29,943 nt of DNA from UBA5078 sp963977405 (lineage in GTDB: Bacteria > Pseudomonadota > Gammaproteobacteria > Pseudomonadales > Pseudohongiellaceae), in assembly GCA_963977405.1 (NCBI GenBank), contig CAXBOY010000033.1:1-29943 (forward strand), in the 5' to 3' direction. Positions 7,042 through 15,911 of this stretch are shown in pieces. A program made the translations under genes and the position numbers. The first letter of the stretch is position 1, and each line of letters begins with the position of its first letter. The notes under the pieces are model-generated. The model was not told the DNA's origin, did not search any database, and worked only from the letters and a program-made list of their open reading frames with translations.

Positions 7042-8787
7042 TTAGATGACCTCCTCGGCAGTCACGTCAAAATCGCCCGACTCATCGATCTGCTCAGCCA
7101 CACGGAATACTTCATCCAAACTGGTAATGCCACTCGCGGCATCGGTTAACGCACTCATCACCAAGGGCATATACCCCTTACTGTTCTTCGCCGCGCGCAC
7201 AAAATCCGAAGAACTGCCGCGACGCAAAGCGTCGGACATCTTGTCGTCGAGAATAAGTAGCTCGAAAACACCAATACGCCCGCGATATCCGGTGTTGTTG
7301 CAACGATGGCAGCCACTATGCCGCTTCAGCTTCAATGTACTTGCCCTATCGTGCCCAATCAGGCCAGATAGCCAGCCTATTTCCTGTGCTGTTGGGGTGT
7401 AGTCGATGTAGCAGTTATCGCACAGCCGACGCACGAGTCTTTGTGCAACGACGGCGCGTAGCGCAGTGGCAGCGAGGAAGCTCTCGGCCCCCATGTCAAC
7501 TAGACGCATTGCGCTAGAGACCGCGTCGTTGGTGTGCAGGGTAGAAAGCACCAAGTGACCAGTCATTGCAGCACGGAGCGCAATCTCGGCGGTTTCCGTA
7601 TCTCGAATCTCACCCACCAACAGGATGTCGGGGTCTTGGCGCAAGGCGGCGCGCAGGACTTTGGCGAAGGTGAGATTGATCTTCGGATTCACCTGCACCT
7701 GATTGATGCGTTGGAGCCGATACTCAACCGGGTCTTCAACCGTGATGATCTTCTTGCCGACTTCGTTGAGTTCCTGCAGGGCACCATAGAGCGTCGTGGT
7801 CTTACCACTACCGGTAGGCCCGGTAACGAGAATCAAGCCATGGGGCATATGGATGAGACGCCGGAATCGGTGCAGCATCTCTTCGGGCATGCCCACATTC
7901 TCAAGTCTTGCGGCACCATCGGTCTGGTCAAGTAGACGCATAACGACGGATTCACCATGCTCGATAGGCATAGTGGAAAGACGTACATCGAGCTTACGAT
8001 CTTTCACTTTAAGGCTAAAGCGGCCATCCTGAGGCATGCGCCGCTCAGATATATCTAAGCCAGACAGAAGCTTTAAACGCAATACCAATGCTGGCGCAAT
8101 TCTGCGCTCTTTCATGACCTGCTCTTGTAAGACGCCATCCACTCGCTGCCGAATGCGCAAAACGGACTCATCTGGTTCGATATGGATATCGGATGCGCGT
8201 ACTTGGACAGCATCCTGAAAAATAGATTGAAGTAGTTTAACTACCGGAGCATCGCTGTCATCCGCCGCTGGCGTGAGTGTAGCGAGATCGAACTGAGACT
8301 CGATTAGTTCGTCGTCCAGCTCTTCCGCGAAACTCGCTATTTCTTCAGTACGGCGATAAACGAGGTCCAAGGTACTAAGAAGCTCACTCTCGCGAACCAC
8401 TGCCTGATGGATCGGCTGCTGCAGTGCTCGCTCGAGCGCATCGAATGCATAGATGTCTGTCGGGTCTGCCATGCCGACCAGTAATTCACCTTTATTGTCT
8501 GATAGCACAATCGCGCGATAACGCCGCGCCAGTGTCTCTGATAAACGGTGCACGAGGGTGATGTCGAATTTATAGCGGCGCAGATCGACGAATGGAATCT
8601 GTAATTGTGACGAGAGGAATTCGAGGAATTGATCCTCGCCAACATAACCGAGAGAGATAAGGGTGCGCCCTAGCCTAAGACCCGTGCTCTTCTGCTTCTC
8701 GAGCGCTGCGTGCAACTGGTTCTCATCGATTACTTGGTTCTTAACCAGGAGGTCGCCAATGCGAATTTTTTGCTTGAATGCGCCCAT
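7042..8787 (-). CDS. mshE: MSHA pilus assembly ATPase MshE with MshEN c-di-GMP-type domain
   Basis: This 581-residue GspE/PilB-type ATPase extends the MSHA pilus. Visible motifs are Walker A GPTGSGKT (323-330), Asp box TVEDPVE (349-355), Walker B region DPDILLVGEIRD (385-396), His box STLHTN (415-420) and a zinc-binding pair of CxxC motifs (C456/C459 and C493/C496). The N-terminal domain carries two MshEN repeats: R9-I-G ... L-x3-L-x2-Q32, and R38-L-G ... G47 ... Q61. This pattern defines the high-affinity c-di-GMP receptor domain first described in Vibrio MshE, so ATPase activity is probably controlled by c-di-GMP. The first repeat has Gln at position 18 where the motif has Gly, and Ile at position 10. 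Its start overlaps the mshN stop by one base (TAATG). Confidence 0.96.
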   Translation of the reverse strand: MGAFKQKIRIGDLLVKNQVIDENQLHAALEKQKSTGLRLGRTLISLGYVGEDQFLEFLSSQLQIPFVDLRRYKFDITLVHRLSETLARRYRAIVLSDNKGELLVGMADPTDIYAFDALERALQQPIHQAVVRESELLSTLDLVYRRTEEIASFAEELDDELIESQFDLATLTPAADDSDAPVVKLLQSIFQDAVQVRASDIHIEPDESVLRIRQRVDGVLQEQVMKERRIAPALVLRLKLLSGLDISERRMPQDGRFSLKVKDRKLDVRLSTMPIEHGESVVMRLLDQTDGAARLENVGMPEEMLHRFRRLIHMPHGLILVTGPTGSGKTTTLYGALQELNEVGKKIITVEDPVEYRLQRINQVQVNPKINLTFAKVLRAALRQDPDILLVGEIRDTETAEIALRAAMTGHLVLSTLHTNDAVSSAMRLVDMGAESFLAATALRAVVAQRLVRRLCDNCYIDYTPTAQEIGWLSGLIGHDRASTLKLKRHSGCHRCNNTGYRGRIGVFELLILDDKMSDALRRGSSSDFVRAAKNSKGYMPLVMSALTDAASGITSLDEVFRVAEQIDESGDFDVTAEEVI

Positions 8788-9980
8788 TAGAGGCCTAGAT
8801 CCGCGACGCGCTGCTGACTGCGTTGCCGCAATGCTGCGCTCAAATTGGGTAGCTTCAATGCTTCCTGGTAGGCAAGCCCCGCATCGCGAGTGCGACCTAA
8901 GCTATCCCATGCCGAAGCCAAACCATACCACCAGCGACCCTCACCTCGATTTTGCTGCACCAAAGCCTCATAGCTCATCGCCGCTTTGTCGTAGCTCTGC
9001 ACAGAGAGATAGGCAGTGGCCAAAATATCGTGGTACTCCACATCGTCTTGAATAGTAGGAATATTGACGCTTAACAACTGCATCGCCTGCTCGGCCTGCC
9101 CAGCACCCAGCATCAAGCGGGCCTGCAACTTGCGATAGCCGGCCCGATTTACGTCCAGCGAAAATCCATTCTGCAGTAAGCGCTCCGCAGTAGTAGTATC
9201 CCCTTTCTGTAAGGCTAGCTTAATCATCGCTTCACGAGAATTATGTGCGCTGGGATTCGCATCAACAAATTCGCTAAGCTGTTGCATCGCCATTTCGTTC
9301 TGATTGCTACTCGCTAGGCGCAAAGCTTCTTGAACCTGCATCTGATCGCGCTCTAGAAAACTAAGACTGCGCGGGCTACGAATCGGGGCGCTTGGTTCAG
9401 GCGCTTCCGATACTGGGGCCGCCGCAACTTCGTCACTGGGCGCTGGCTCTAGATTTGCGGCTTGTTGCGGAACAGGGCTTGGCGCAACTTCAACCGCGAC
9501 AGGTAGTGGCGCGATAGCAGCAACGTTTATCGGCTCCTGGAATGGCTCCGGCATCGCTGGTTGAGAGATTTCTTCCTCTAACTGCATTTGTGTTGCACTT
9601 GCTTGTTCAGCGATAGCAGTTTGCGCTTCTAAGAGAGCCCGATTCTGCGCCTCTAAGGCCTGCATGCGCGAGGTGATTTCCTCTAACTCGCGTTGCTCGA
9701 CACTCGGGGCGACGCTAGCTACAGACGCTTGGGCGGTAGTAGGCTGCACAAGGATCGGTTGAGGCACGCTAGAGGTCAGAGATTGCCAAAAATATAGACC
9801 TCCTATAATGAGGCCGAGCGTAATCGCGATGCTAAGTACAAAACCTAGCAAGGAGCGGCTGCTCTTACTGCTATTGGCATCGGAGGCTACCGGCACAAGG
9901 CGTTCGGCGCCAAACTTTGGTTGGGTAGATTCTTGGCGACGCTGATCCAAGTCTCGCAACATGTCATTTACTAAACTCAT
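8787..9980 (-). CDS. mshN: MSHA biogenesis TPR protein MshN
   Basis: This 397-residue protein starts MSLVNDMLRDLDQRR, the typical MshN opening, followed by one membrane helix (about residues 44-66), a coiled-coil-prone segment rich in Glu, Gln and Ala (95-135), a Pro/Ala-rich linker (140-200) and tetratricopeptide-like helices to the C-terminus. The bulk would be periplasmic and probably scaffolds the secretin or alignment complex. It sits 10 bases after mshM and overlaps mshE by one base, the Vibrio order mshL-M-N-E-G. The number of TPR units cannot be fixed by eye; at least four helical pairs are plausible between 235 and 395. Confidence 0.9.
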   Translation of the reverse strand: MSLVNDMLRDLDQRRQESTQPKFGAERLVPVASDANSSKSSRSLLGFVLSIAITLGLIIGGLYFWQSLTSSVPQPILVQPTTAQASVASVAPSVEQRELEEITSRMQALEAQNRALLEAQTAIAEQASATQMQLEEEISQPAMPEPFQEPINVAAIAPLPVAVEVAPSPVPQQAANLEPAPSDEVAAAPVSEAPEPSAPIRSPRSLSFLERDQMQVQEALRLASSNQNEMAMQQLSEFVDANPSAHNSREAMIKLALQKGDTTTAERLLQNGFSLDVNRAGYRKLQARLMLGAGQAEQAMQLLSVNIPTIQDDVEYHDILATAYLSVQSYDKAAMSYEALVQQNRGEGRWWYGLASAWDSLGRTRDAGLAYQEALKLPNLSAALRQRSQQRVADLGL

Positions 9981-9990
9981 ATGCGTGACC

Positions 9991-10905
9991 TCAGAGGTAA
10001 TAGCTTGCTATATAAAACAACAACGCCGCGCCGGCTATCACGCCTATACTCGCTGCCATCATCGGTTTATATGAGACACTAGGCTCCATTACCCCTTCCG
10101 TATCCTCCGCAGCGCGGCGCACATGCTCGAGCTCAATAGAACGATCGCCCTTACCATACGCGGCCATCATTGCCTTGTGAGAGAGAATATTGACGAGGCG
10201 CGGAATGCCTTTGCTGCTCGCGAACAAATAGTCGAGTGCGCGCTTGGAGAAAACAGCGGGCCCATTGTAACCGGCGGTCGCCATGCGATGGGTAACATAG
10301 CGCTCAACGCCGTCGCGGTCGAGGGACTCTAGTCGATAAGAAAACGTAATGCGCTGCTGAAGTTGTCGAAGCGATTGCTTCTGCAACTGCTCATCTAGCT
10401 CCGGCTGAGCAAACAATACAACTTGGAAAAGTTTTACCTTCTCTGTCTCCAAGTTTGTTAATAGCCGCAATGCTTCGAGCGTCTTCTCTGGCATGGCATG
10501 AGCTTCGTCTATAAACAGAATGACTTGCTTGCCCTCTGCGGAGAGCTGCATCAGCTTTCGGGTTATGTGCTTGAGTAAACTATGATGCCCCGTGTCGGCA
10601 TCGGCATCCAAGCCCAGCTCCTCTGCGAATGCAAGGAACAAACCTTTCGGACTTAATACCGGGTTCGCGATATAGGAAGTTACATAAGTCTCTTTATTCT
10701 CTTCAAGCGTATTCAAAACTTTGCGACACAGCATTGTTTTGCCAGTGCCCACTTCGCCGACCACTTTGATGAAGCCTTCTCTATTGGCGATAGACACCAT
10801 CAGCATATTGTAGGCTTTGTGGTAGCTCGCCATATTGAGAAAGAACTGCGTATTCGGTGTTAGCGAAAACGGGAGTTCTTTTAGGCCGAAATGTTCGAGA
10901 TACAT
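9991..10905 (-). CDS. mshM: MSHA biogenesis AAA ATPase MshM (ExeA-like)
   Basis: MshM is an ExeA-family AAA ATPase. It opens MYLEHFGLKELPFSLTP, the usual family start, then Walker A GEVGTGKT (about residues 50-57) and Walker B VILFIDEAH, with the sensor region ALRLLTNLET. A C-terminal hydrophobic helix (SIGVIAGAALLFYIASYYL) probably anchors it in the inner membrane, as in ExeA, which helps place the secretin through the peptidoglycan. I choose the ATG at 10905 because GGTGA lies 5 bases upstream; an in-frame GTG at 10914 would add three residues. It lies between the secretin gene mshL and mshN, consistent with a role in secretin assembly. Confidence 0.92.
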   Translation of the reverse strand: MYLEHFGLKELPFSLTPNTQFFLNMASYHKAYNMLMVSIANREGFIKVVGEVGTGKTMLCRKVLNTLEENKETYVTSYIANPVLSPKGLFLAFAEELGLDADADTGHHSLLKHITRKLMQLSAEGKQVILFIDEAHAMPEKTLEALRLLTNLETEKVKLFQVVLFAQPELDEQLQKQSLRQLQQRITFSYRLESLDRDGVERYVTHRMATAGYNGPAVFSKRALDYLFASSKGIPRLVNILSHKAMMAAYGKGDRSIELEHVRRAAEDTEGVMEPSVSYKPMMAASIGVIAGAALLFYIASYYL

Positions 10906-10950
10906 AATTGTCACCGCTTCTACGAGTTGCGCTAGAAGACCTTCGTTCCT

Positions 10951-12774
10951 TTAGAATGAATTGATGTCTTGGTTAATCTGTCTAAATCGATCACTGCTAT
11001 CACGAATAAACTGCGCCTCGTTGCCTGGGTTGGCAATCATAGGGCGCAGTAGAATGATGAACTCGCTCTTTACAGTCGAGCGTCGACGCTGGTCGAATGC
11101 CGCGCCCACCACTGGAATGTCATTCGCGAAGGGGATGCCCGCTAGGTCGTCCGTACTGCGCTCATAGGCCAAACCACCTAGCACCACTATCTTGCCATCT
11201 TCGCCGCGAATCACACTGTCGAGCTCGCGCACTGAGGTGCGCGCCAATGGAATCTGCTCGCCAGAGATTGTCTTGCTCTGCTCAACCACTGTGCTAATAG
11301 TGGGGTGCACGTGAAGAGTAATCTTTCCATCCGCACTAATCTGCGGCGTGATGTCCATTGAGATGCCAGAGAAGAAAGACGCTAATGATGCGCTAGCATT
11401 CGTCGTCGTATTATTGCCACCTGCAATCGTGGTAGAGCTTGCGCCGGTCTGGAAATACTCTTCGTCGCCATCTTGGAACACGGCCTTCTGATTATTCAAC
11501 ACCTTCAGGCTTGGGCTCGACAACACTTGAGTGGTGCCACGTGACTCTAAAATTTTAAACACCGCGTCGAAGTCGGTGAAATTGGTGACGATGGAAAGCG
11601 GGCTCGAATTACCAGAAATCGTGAAATCACCAGCCGAGCCATAGGCCGCTGTCACTGTGTTATCGCCATTCACTGCACCACCAGGGCCAAAGGTGTCGAA
11701 ATCGATTGCCGACTGAAAGCCCTTGTTGAGAATCACCTCTAGGAACTGCACCTGAATCGTGACCTCTCGACTCAAGATATTCTGTGCACGTTCGATGTAC
11801 TGCGCTACGCGATCCAATTCATGGGGGTATGCCGTGACCATAACTAAGCCAACTTGAGGCTGCACTACAACACTCTTGCCGTCGCTGTTACCCGAACTGC
11901 TCCGCGCGGCAGAAAGGCCAGATAGGATTCCACCGCCACCAGCATTAGCGCCGCTATCATCGTCTCGACGAACCGACGTGCCCACTAATGCAGCGATTAC
12001 TTCCTCGAAATCTTCCCAAAAATTCGATTCAGTTTGAGTGGACACTTGACCACCTTGTCCGCCTCCAGTATTGCCTAATCCACCTGTTGCGCCACCAGCC
12101 TGACCGCCGCTTTGGTTACCACCAGAACTACTGCCATTGCTAAACCCTCCGCTCTGGTTGCCGCTATTCCCATTATTATTGTTGTTGCCACCACTCTGCC
12201 CTCCGCTCTGACCAGAGGAACTTACCTGCACGGAGGAGGTACCAGTACGACTTACATTCAAGTAGTCCACTGTGAATAATCGAGTCTGTAGACCACCAGG
12301 TTGCACGTGATAAATATTGCCTCGGCGCGAAATCTGATAACCATAGGTCTGTTGTACGGCTTGCATCACATCATCGATAGTAACGTTTGGCAAAGAGAGA
12401 CTTATCTCCCCCTCGAGCTCAGGGCTCACTGCCACGCCAAAGTCAGTGCCTGCCACAACATTCGCGAAAAAATTCTGAGCGTTCTCGCGATTGGCGACAA
12501 TATTGAAACGCTCCTCGACAGGCGCTGCTATCTCGTCCGCCAAGAAAACAGAAGGCAGAATTGCATCGATCTCGGCTTGCGAAGGTGCAACAGGCGCTGT
12601 ATCCAATGTAGCCGCGGCTTCCTCGAGATTGCCCCGAATACTATCCAACACTTCCGTATCGGCGTTGCGTTGCTGGCTCGTGTTGCAGGCACCAAGGAAC
12701 AGAAAAAGACTCACCAGTACTATCCTGGGAATCGATTTCATTCGCTGTGCTGTAATGGAAGATCTAATTAACAT
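10951..12774 (-). CDS. mshL: MSHA pilus outer-membrane secretin MshL
   Basis: This 607-residue protein is the secretin through which the MSHA fibre exits. Residues 12-30 form a lipoprotein signal ending in FLGAC, so Cys30 is probably lipidated. N-terminal periplasmic domains follow (LSLPNVTIDDVMQAVQQTYGYQ is an STN-type segment), and from about residue 330 comes the secretin core with VQVQFLEVILNKGF, SSPSLKVLNNQKAVFQDG and EFIILLRPMI. The ATG at 12774 has GGAG 5 bases upstream, better than the ATG at 12741. Residues 186-246 are an unusual Gly/Asn/Gln/Ser low-complexity insert. The 73-base gap before it, after mshK, includes a short GGCGC/GCGCC hairpin, so some separate control is possible. 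Order mshK-L-M matches Vibrio. Confidence 0.95.
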   Translation of the reverse strand: MLIRSSITAQRMKSIPRIVLVSLFLFLGACNTSQQRNADTEVLDSIRGNLEEAAATLDTAPVAPSQAEIDAILPSVFLADEIAAPVEERFNIVANRENAQNFFANVVAGTDFGVAVSPELEGEISLSLPNVTIDDVMQAVQQTYGYQISRRGNIYHVQPGGLQTRLFTVDYLNVSRTGTSSVQVSSSGQSGGQSGGNNNNNGNSGNQSGGFSNGSSSGGNQSGGQAGGATGGLGNTGGGQGGQVSTQTESNFWEDFEEVIAALVGTSVRRDDDSGANAGGGGILSGLSAARSSSGNSDGKSVVVQPQVGLVMVTAYPHELDRVAQYIERAQNILSREVTIQVQFLEVILNKGFQSAIDFDTFGPGGAVNGDNTVTAAYGSAGDFTISGNSSPLSIVTNFTDFDAVFKILESRGTTQVLSSPSLKVLNNQKAVFQDGDEEYFQTGASSTTIAGGNNTTTNASASLASFFSGISMDITPQISADGKITLHVHPTISTVVEQSKTISGEQIPLARTSVRELDSVIRGEDGKIVVLGGLAYERSTDDLAGIPFANDIPVVGAAFDQRRRSTVKSEFIILLRPMIANPGNEAQFIRDSSDRFRQINQDINSF

Positions 12775-12847
12775 CCATACTCCGATCTATCTTTAGTCGT
12801 TCATAAGGGCGCAGCTGCAGAGCGCCAAAAAATTTTACTCAGTAAAC

Positions 12848-13294
12848 CTATTGAGGTTCTGCCAAGGTCTTCACTGTGTTGCTATAGGTGGCCACGCGCT
12901 GAACGGCGCCATTGACTCGTAGCGACACACTCTGCGCATCGATCGAGATCACTTCGGCTTGACCAATCATGTCGCCTGTCTTTACTAGTCTTTCGTTAAT
13001 CATTGCAACGGGCTCTGCACCGCCCGCTCGGATGAACGTTACCTTGTAATTACTATCGAGCAAGCCAGTAGCACTGCCAAACAGGCCCGCAAGAAAACCC
13101 TCACCGCCCTCGCCTTCAGCGGCAATTGGAGCACCGGCTGGGCGCGTTGGATCTCTTAAATCTTCGCCACCGAAGACCTCTGCCTGCGCATCCAAACTAA
13201 AAAGCGCCAATGCCATTAGCATTACGCAACAGAGCTGGTCGCGACGCCCTCTTAGAGAAAAAATGAAGCGTACTTGTTTAATTGCGCTATACAC
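12848..13294 (-). CDS. mshK: MSHA biogenesis protein MshK
   Basis: This 148-residue periplasmic protein starts with GTG at 13294, with GAGGGG 7 bases upstream. The N-terminal ~38 residues contain a signal sequence (CCVMLMALALFSLDAQAEVF). The mature part has the motif LRDPTRPAG, which is characteristic of MshK and related to PilP-type pilot proteins, and a C-terminal small beta domain (VAMINERLVKTGDMIGQAEVISID) like the GspC/PilP homology region. It probably links the inner-membrane PilN/PilO-like complex to the MshL secretin, which is encoded next. It overlaps mshJ by 8 bases. The fold is inferred from pattern only. Confidence 0.87.
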   Translation of the reverse strand: MYSAIKQVRFIFSLRGRRDQLCCVMLMALALFSLDAQAEVFGGEDLRDPTRPAGAPIAAEGEGGEGFLAGLFGSATGLLDSNYKVTFIRAGGAEPVAMINERLVKTGDMIGQAEVISIDAQSVSLRVNGAVQRVATYSNTVKTLAEPQ

Positions 13295-14015
13295 CGATAA
13301 ACCCCTCTTCCGAGCTTAATGTATGGAGCTCGAGGCGCACTCTCGCCTCGGGCCAGAGGGTTTGCTCGAACTGGAAGCTATCCCAGAAGAAGCTTTGATC
13401 CATCTCCTCTAGGTACATCAGATAACGCAGGGTACTGAAATAATCTCCTTGAAACTCCAAAATCAGGCCATGTCGAAATACTTGAAAACCAACTGAGCGC
13501 AATGCGCTAGTCGCAGTTGTTGCTGCGGCCGTGGTAGCCGCAGTCGCCGCTGCTTCCGCCACCCCGCCCCTTGCTAAGCCGTTCGTCAAAGCTCTAGGTG
13601 CAATATTCTCTACTTTTATAAGAGTCAAACCCTCTTGGCTATCCAAGACCCCCGTCAACATCTGTGTCATGCCATTGGGTGACACGAGATTGCCCGCGAG
13701 CAATTCAATATCATCCTGCACCGTCGCTTGATCTGCTATCAAGGTGCTCAATCGCTCACGAATAAAGCTATCGGGGTCTTCCACGCCAGTCAGCTGCAAC
13801 TCTGCGGCGCTAGTTTGCTGGTCGATTAAACGACGTTGTACCGTGCTTAGCTGACGATCAAGACTGGCAATCTCTTGTTTAGCCGGATCATTAATTAGGA
13901 TCACAAAAAAGTAGATCAGTCCGCCGAAGCCAATAAAAGCAAGAATGAAACGTTCAGCCTGGGGCCTGACATCGAACCATTCGGTGAACTTCTTGAGCCA
14001 AGTCTTCGGGTTCAC
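13287..14015 (-). CDS. mshJ: MSHA biogenesis protein MshJ (PilO-like)
   Basis: This 242-residue protein has a cytoplasmic basic start, one membrane helix (about residues 23-42) and a coiled-coil region (45-105), followed by a periplasmic domain: the PilO/GspM-like plan of MshJ. The GTG start at 14015 overlaps the preceding stop as GTGA and has GGAG 8 bases upstream. Residues 152-170 are almost entirely Ala and Thr, a low-complexity stretch that probably lies in a loop of the periplasmic domain. It would pair with the PilN-like protein encoded just upstream as part of the inner-membrane alignment complex. Confidence 0.88.
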   Translation of the reverse strand: MNPKTWLKKFTEWFDVRPQAERFILAFIGFGGLIYFFVILINDPAKQEIASLDRQLSTVQRRLIDQQTSAAELQLTGVEDPDSFIRERLSTLIADQATVQDDIELLAGNLVSPNGMTQMLTGVLDSQEGLTLIKVENIAPRALTNGLARGGVAEAAATAATTAAATTATSALRSVGFQVFRHGLILEFQGDYFSTLRYLMYLEEMDQSFFWDSFQFEQTLWPEARVRLELHTLSSEEGFIGV

Positions 14016-14629
14016 TCGCGAGTCTCCAATTCAAATTGATAGAGACGAGTCCGCTCCAATCCTTCTACCGGCGTCGTGTTGATAAGGTTACCTAAGAATC
14101 GGGAGAAATCTCGCTCGACTAGCGGACTCTTACCTGCCGCCAAGCGGTTAATAAACTCGGGCACCATTGCGCTTTGTTGTGCGATGCCTTTCAAATATAC
14201 CTTCTGACCACCATTCATAAAGTCGAACTGAGTTAGCCATAGCCCATCTGAGGCCGCCCTTGAGATATCCTTCACATACTCGGAGAAACCGGTGATATTG
14301 CCTAAGTTAGAACCACGCAAGAACTCCAGCATCTCTCTACTTTCAGCTAACTCCTGTTCTCGCTCGTTCAACTCAACCACCAAAGCCGGATCACTAGCGC
14401 GGCGCGCAAGATTCTGCTGCAACTGGCTCGTAATTTCTGTCTGTGCCGTAAGTTGCGATTGCGTGGTCTGAATATCTGAGCGTAGCGTGCTGGTTTTGAG
14501 GAAATTATTCGCCCACATCACCGCCATGATGAAAATGACGAAACCAGCTAGCTGTAGCACTCGTATCGCATTAATGAGCTCACGACTTGGCCTAAACTCG
14601 GGCAAATATAGGTTGACCTGCTGAATCAT
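14012..14629 (-). CDS. PilN-like MSHA biogenesis protein (MshI2-type)
   Basis: This 205-residue protein starts MIQQVNLYLPEFRP, the conserved PilN opening that binds the groove of a PilM-like partner. A membrane helix follows (about residues 26-44), then a coiled coil (50-95) and a periplasmic domain containing LWLTQFDFMNGGQKVYLKG, the usual PilN core. It overlaps mshI (ATGA) at its start and mshJ (GTGA) at its end, so the three are translationally coupled. In Vibrio the corresponding function is assigned to the region around mshI and mshJ; in some genomes it is called mshI2. I leave the symbol blank because naming varies. Confidence 0.88.
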   Translation of the reverse strand: MIQQVNLYLPEFRPSRELINAIRVLQLAGFVIFIMAVMWANNFLKTSTLRSDIQTTQSQLTAQTEITSQLQQNLARRASDPALVVELNEREQELAESREMLEFLRGSNLGNITGFSEYVKDISRAASDGLWLTQFDFMNGGQKVYLKGIAQQSAMVPEFINRLAAGKSPLVERDFSRFLGNLINTTPVEGLERTRLYQFELETRE

Positions 14630-15579
14630 GCCGCCACCGCCTTGTCACTACGCAGCGCCGCACCAATCGCCACCATGCAGGACCGCTTAACGTCTTGATC
14701 TATACCCTCTGCGATATCGATTTTTTCGGAAAACTCCAAGACCGTCACCGGGACCGACATGACTTCGCTCAGGCTTGCCGCCATCTCGTAAGAGTCTGAC
14801 GCACGCGGCGCCATCACCAGCTGGGAGATCGGGTCTTGGCCCATCTGGCTCTCGTAGTAATCCAAGGAGCGCTGCACCTCCAATACTAGCCTGTCGCGCT
14901 GCGACTCCCAGTCTCTCGAGCTCATCACGTCTGCATCTAATTGCGTACTAATCTTACGAGTCAGATACAACTCTCCGTTCCGGCTTAAGTTCATCGTGCT
15001 ACCGGACTTACGCAGGTCGATAAAAGCTAGGCCATTGGTATCATCTAAGAACTGCTGGGTAATATTGCGAATAGCCAATTCAGGCACATCTATCGACTGC
15101 AGCTTCAAATCTGCGCGACCAACCAGATCGATAATTGCCTCGATACGGGATTTAGGTGTCGCGACTACATAGAGCATCTTTGCACGGCCACGGAACGCAT
15201 CATCTGGCACTGGAAAGATATCTATCGCGGCATCTTCTACCGGCATATCTAGCAAATCTTTAATCTTCCAGCGTATCGCCGACCTTAATTCGGAATCTTC
15301 GACTGCCGGGGCCTCAATCATGTAGAGGTTATAATCACGCGGCGAGAGCACATAATTGCAGTTTGCGCCACCCAGCTCCATGGAGTCCACTAGAGCTGTG
15401 ATCACCTCGCGTGCCTGGGAACTTGATTCCAATTTTTGCCTACTGCACTTCTCCAAAAGGGGCGCACCGCTGCCATTCGAGTTGTCACGCAAGACCTGCG
15501 CGATCAGCACGCGATCTTCGCTTACGCTCAAACCCACCAGACCGGCAGATTGCTTATTTTTGGAAAACAATTTCAGCAC
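14626..15579 (-). CDS. mshI: MSHA biogenesis protein MshI (PilM-like actin fold)
   Basis: This 317-residue cytoplasmic protein is the PilM-like first component of the MSHA inner-membrane complex. It carries LVGLSVSEDRVLIAQV near the start and an AFIDLRKSGSTMNLSRNG segment near residues 190-210, both typical of the actin-like PilM/MshI fold. It lacks membrane segments. Translation starts at a GTG at 15579, with AGG 8 bases upstream. It is the first gene of the long MSHA run, and its stop overlaps the PilN-like start. mshH, found upstream in Vibrio, is absent here; trmL lies divergently instead. Confidence 0.9.
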   Translation of the reverse strand: MLKLFSKNKQSAGLVGLSVSEDRVLIAQVLRDNSNGSGAPLLEKCSRQKLESSSQAREVITALVDSMELGGANCNYVLSPRDYNLYMIEAPAVEDSELRSAIRWKIKDLLDMPVEDAAIDIFPVPDDAFRGRAKMLYVVATPKSRIEAIIDLVGRADLKLQSIDVPELAIRNITQQFLDDTNGLAFIDLRKSGSTMNLSRNGELYLTRKISTQLDADVMSSRDWESQRDRLVLEVQRSLDYYESQMGQDPISQLVMAPRASDSYEMAASLSEVMSVPVTVLEFSEKIDIAEGIDQDVKRSCMVAIGAALRSDKAVAA

Positions 15580-15911
15580 AAATAAACCTATAGATTGGGC
15601 GAGCTTAGCGCCTGCGCACTTAACTGCCTAATAATAAAGAGAACCGAGAATGAAAGCTCAAGACGAACGAGCAAAGCACGGAAACTCTACATTAATTAAA
15701 GTTCTTGAATTATAAAGGATAAGTGCATAAATTCTATATGGAAATGGCGCATTTCGGGTACATTTAGGGTAGGTTTCTTGCGCAAAGAGTATACAAATCT
15801 CAATTCTGTCCTCCCTTGCGGTCAAGGGGCACTAACGATAGCCTCCCCGCCTAACGCTGACCGCGCCCCTACATTACATCTTGGCGCTAACTTACCCATT
15901 GAGAAAACGCC
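15580..15911. promoter_or_regulatory. Divergent intergenic region between mshI and trmL
   Basis: This 332-base gap separates divergent genes. On the minus strand a perfect TATAAT lies at 15714-15709, about 130 bases before mshI, but no good -35 stands 15-19 bases upstream of it. AT-rich sequence (15690-15745) surrounds it. On the plus strand no clear promoter is visible for trmL; a TATACA near 15790 lacks a partner. I saw no RNA gene or repeat. Confidence 0.35.

Noticed and set aside
12301..12796. Plus-strand frames opposite the mshL 5' end
   Set aside because: They are antisense to the MshL lipoprotein signal and N-terminal domain and lack recognisable features.
12793..12825. GGCGC/GCGCC hairpin between mshK and mshL as a terminator
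   Set aside because: On the minus strand the T-run precedes rather than follows the stem, and the stem is only about 5 bp.
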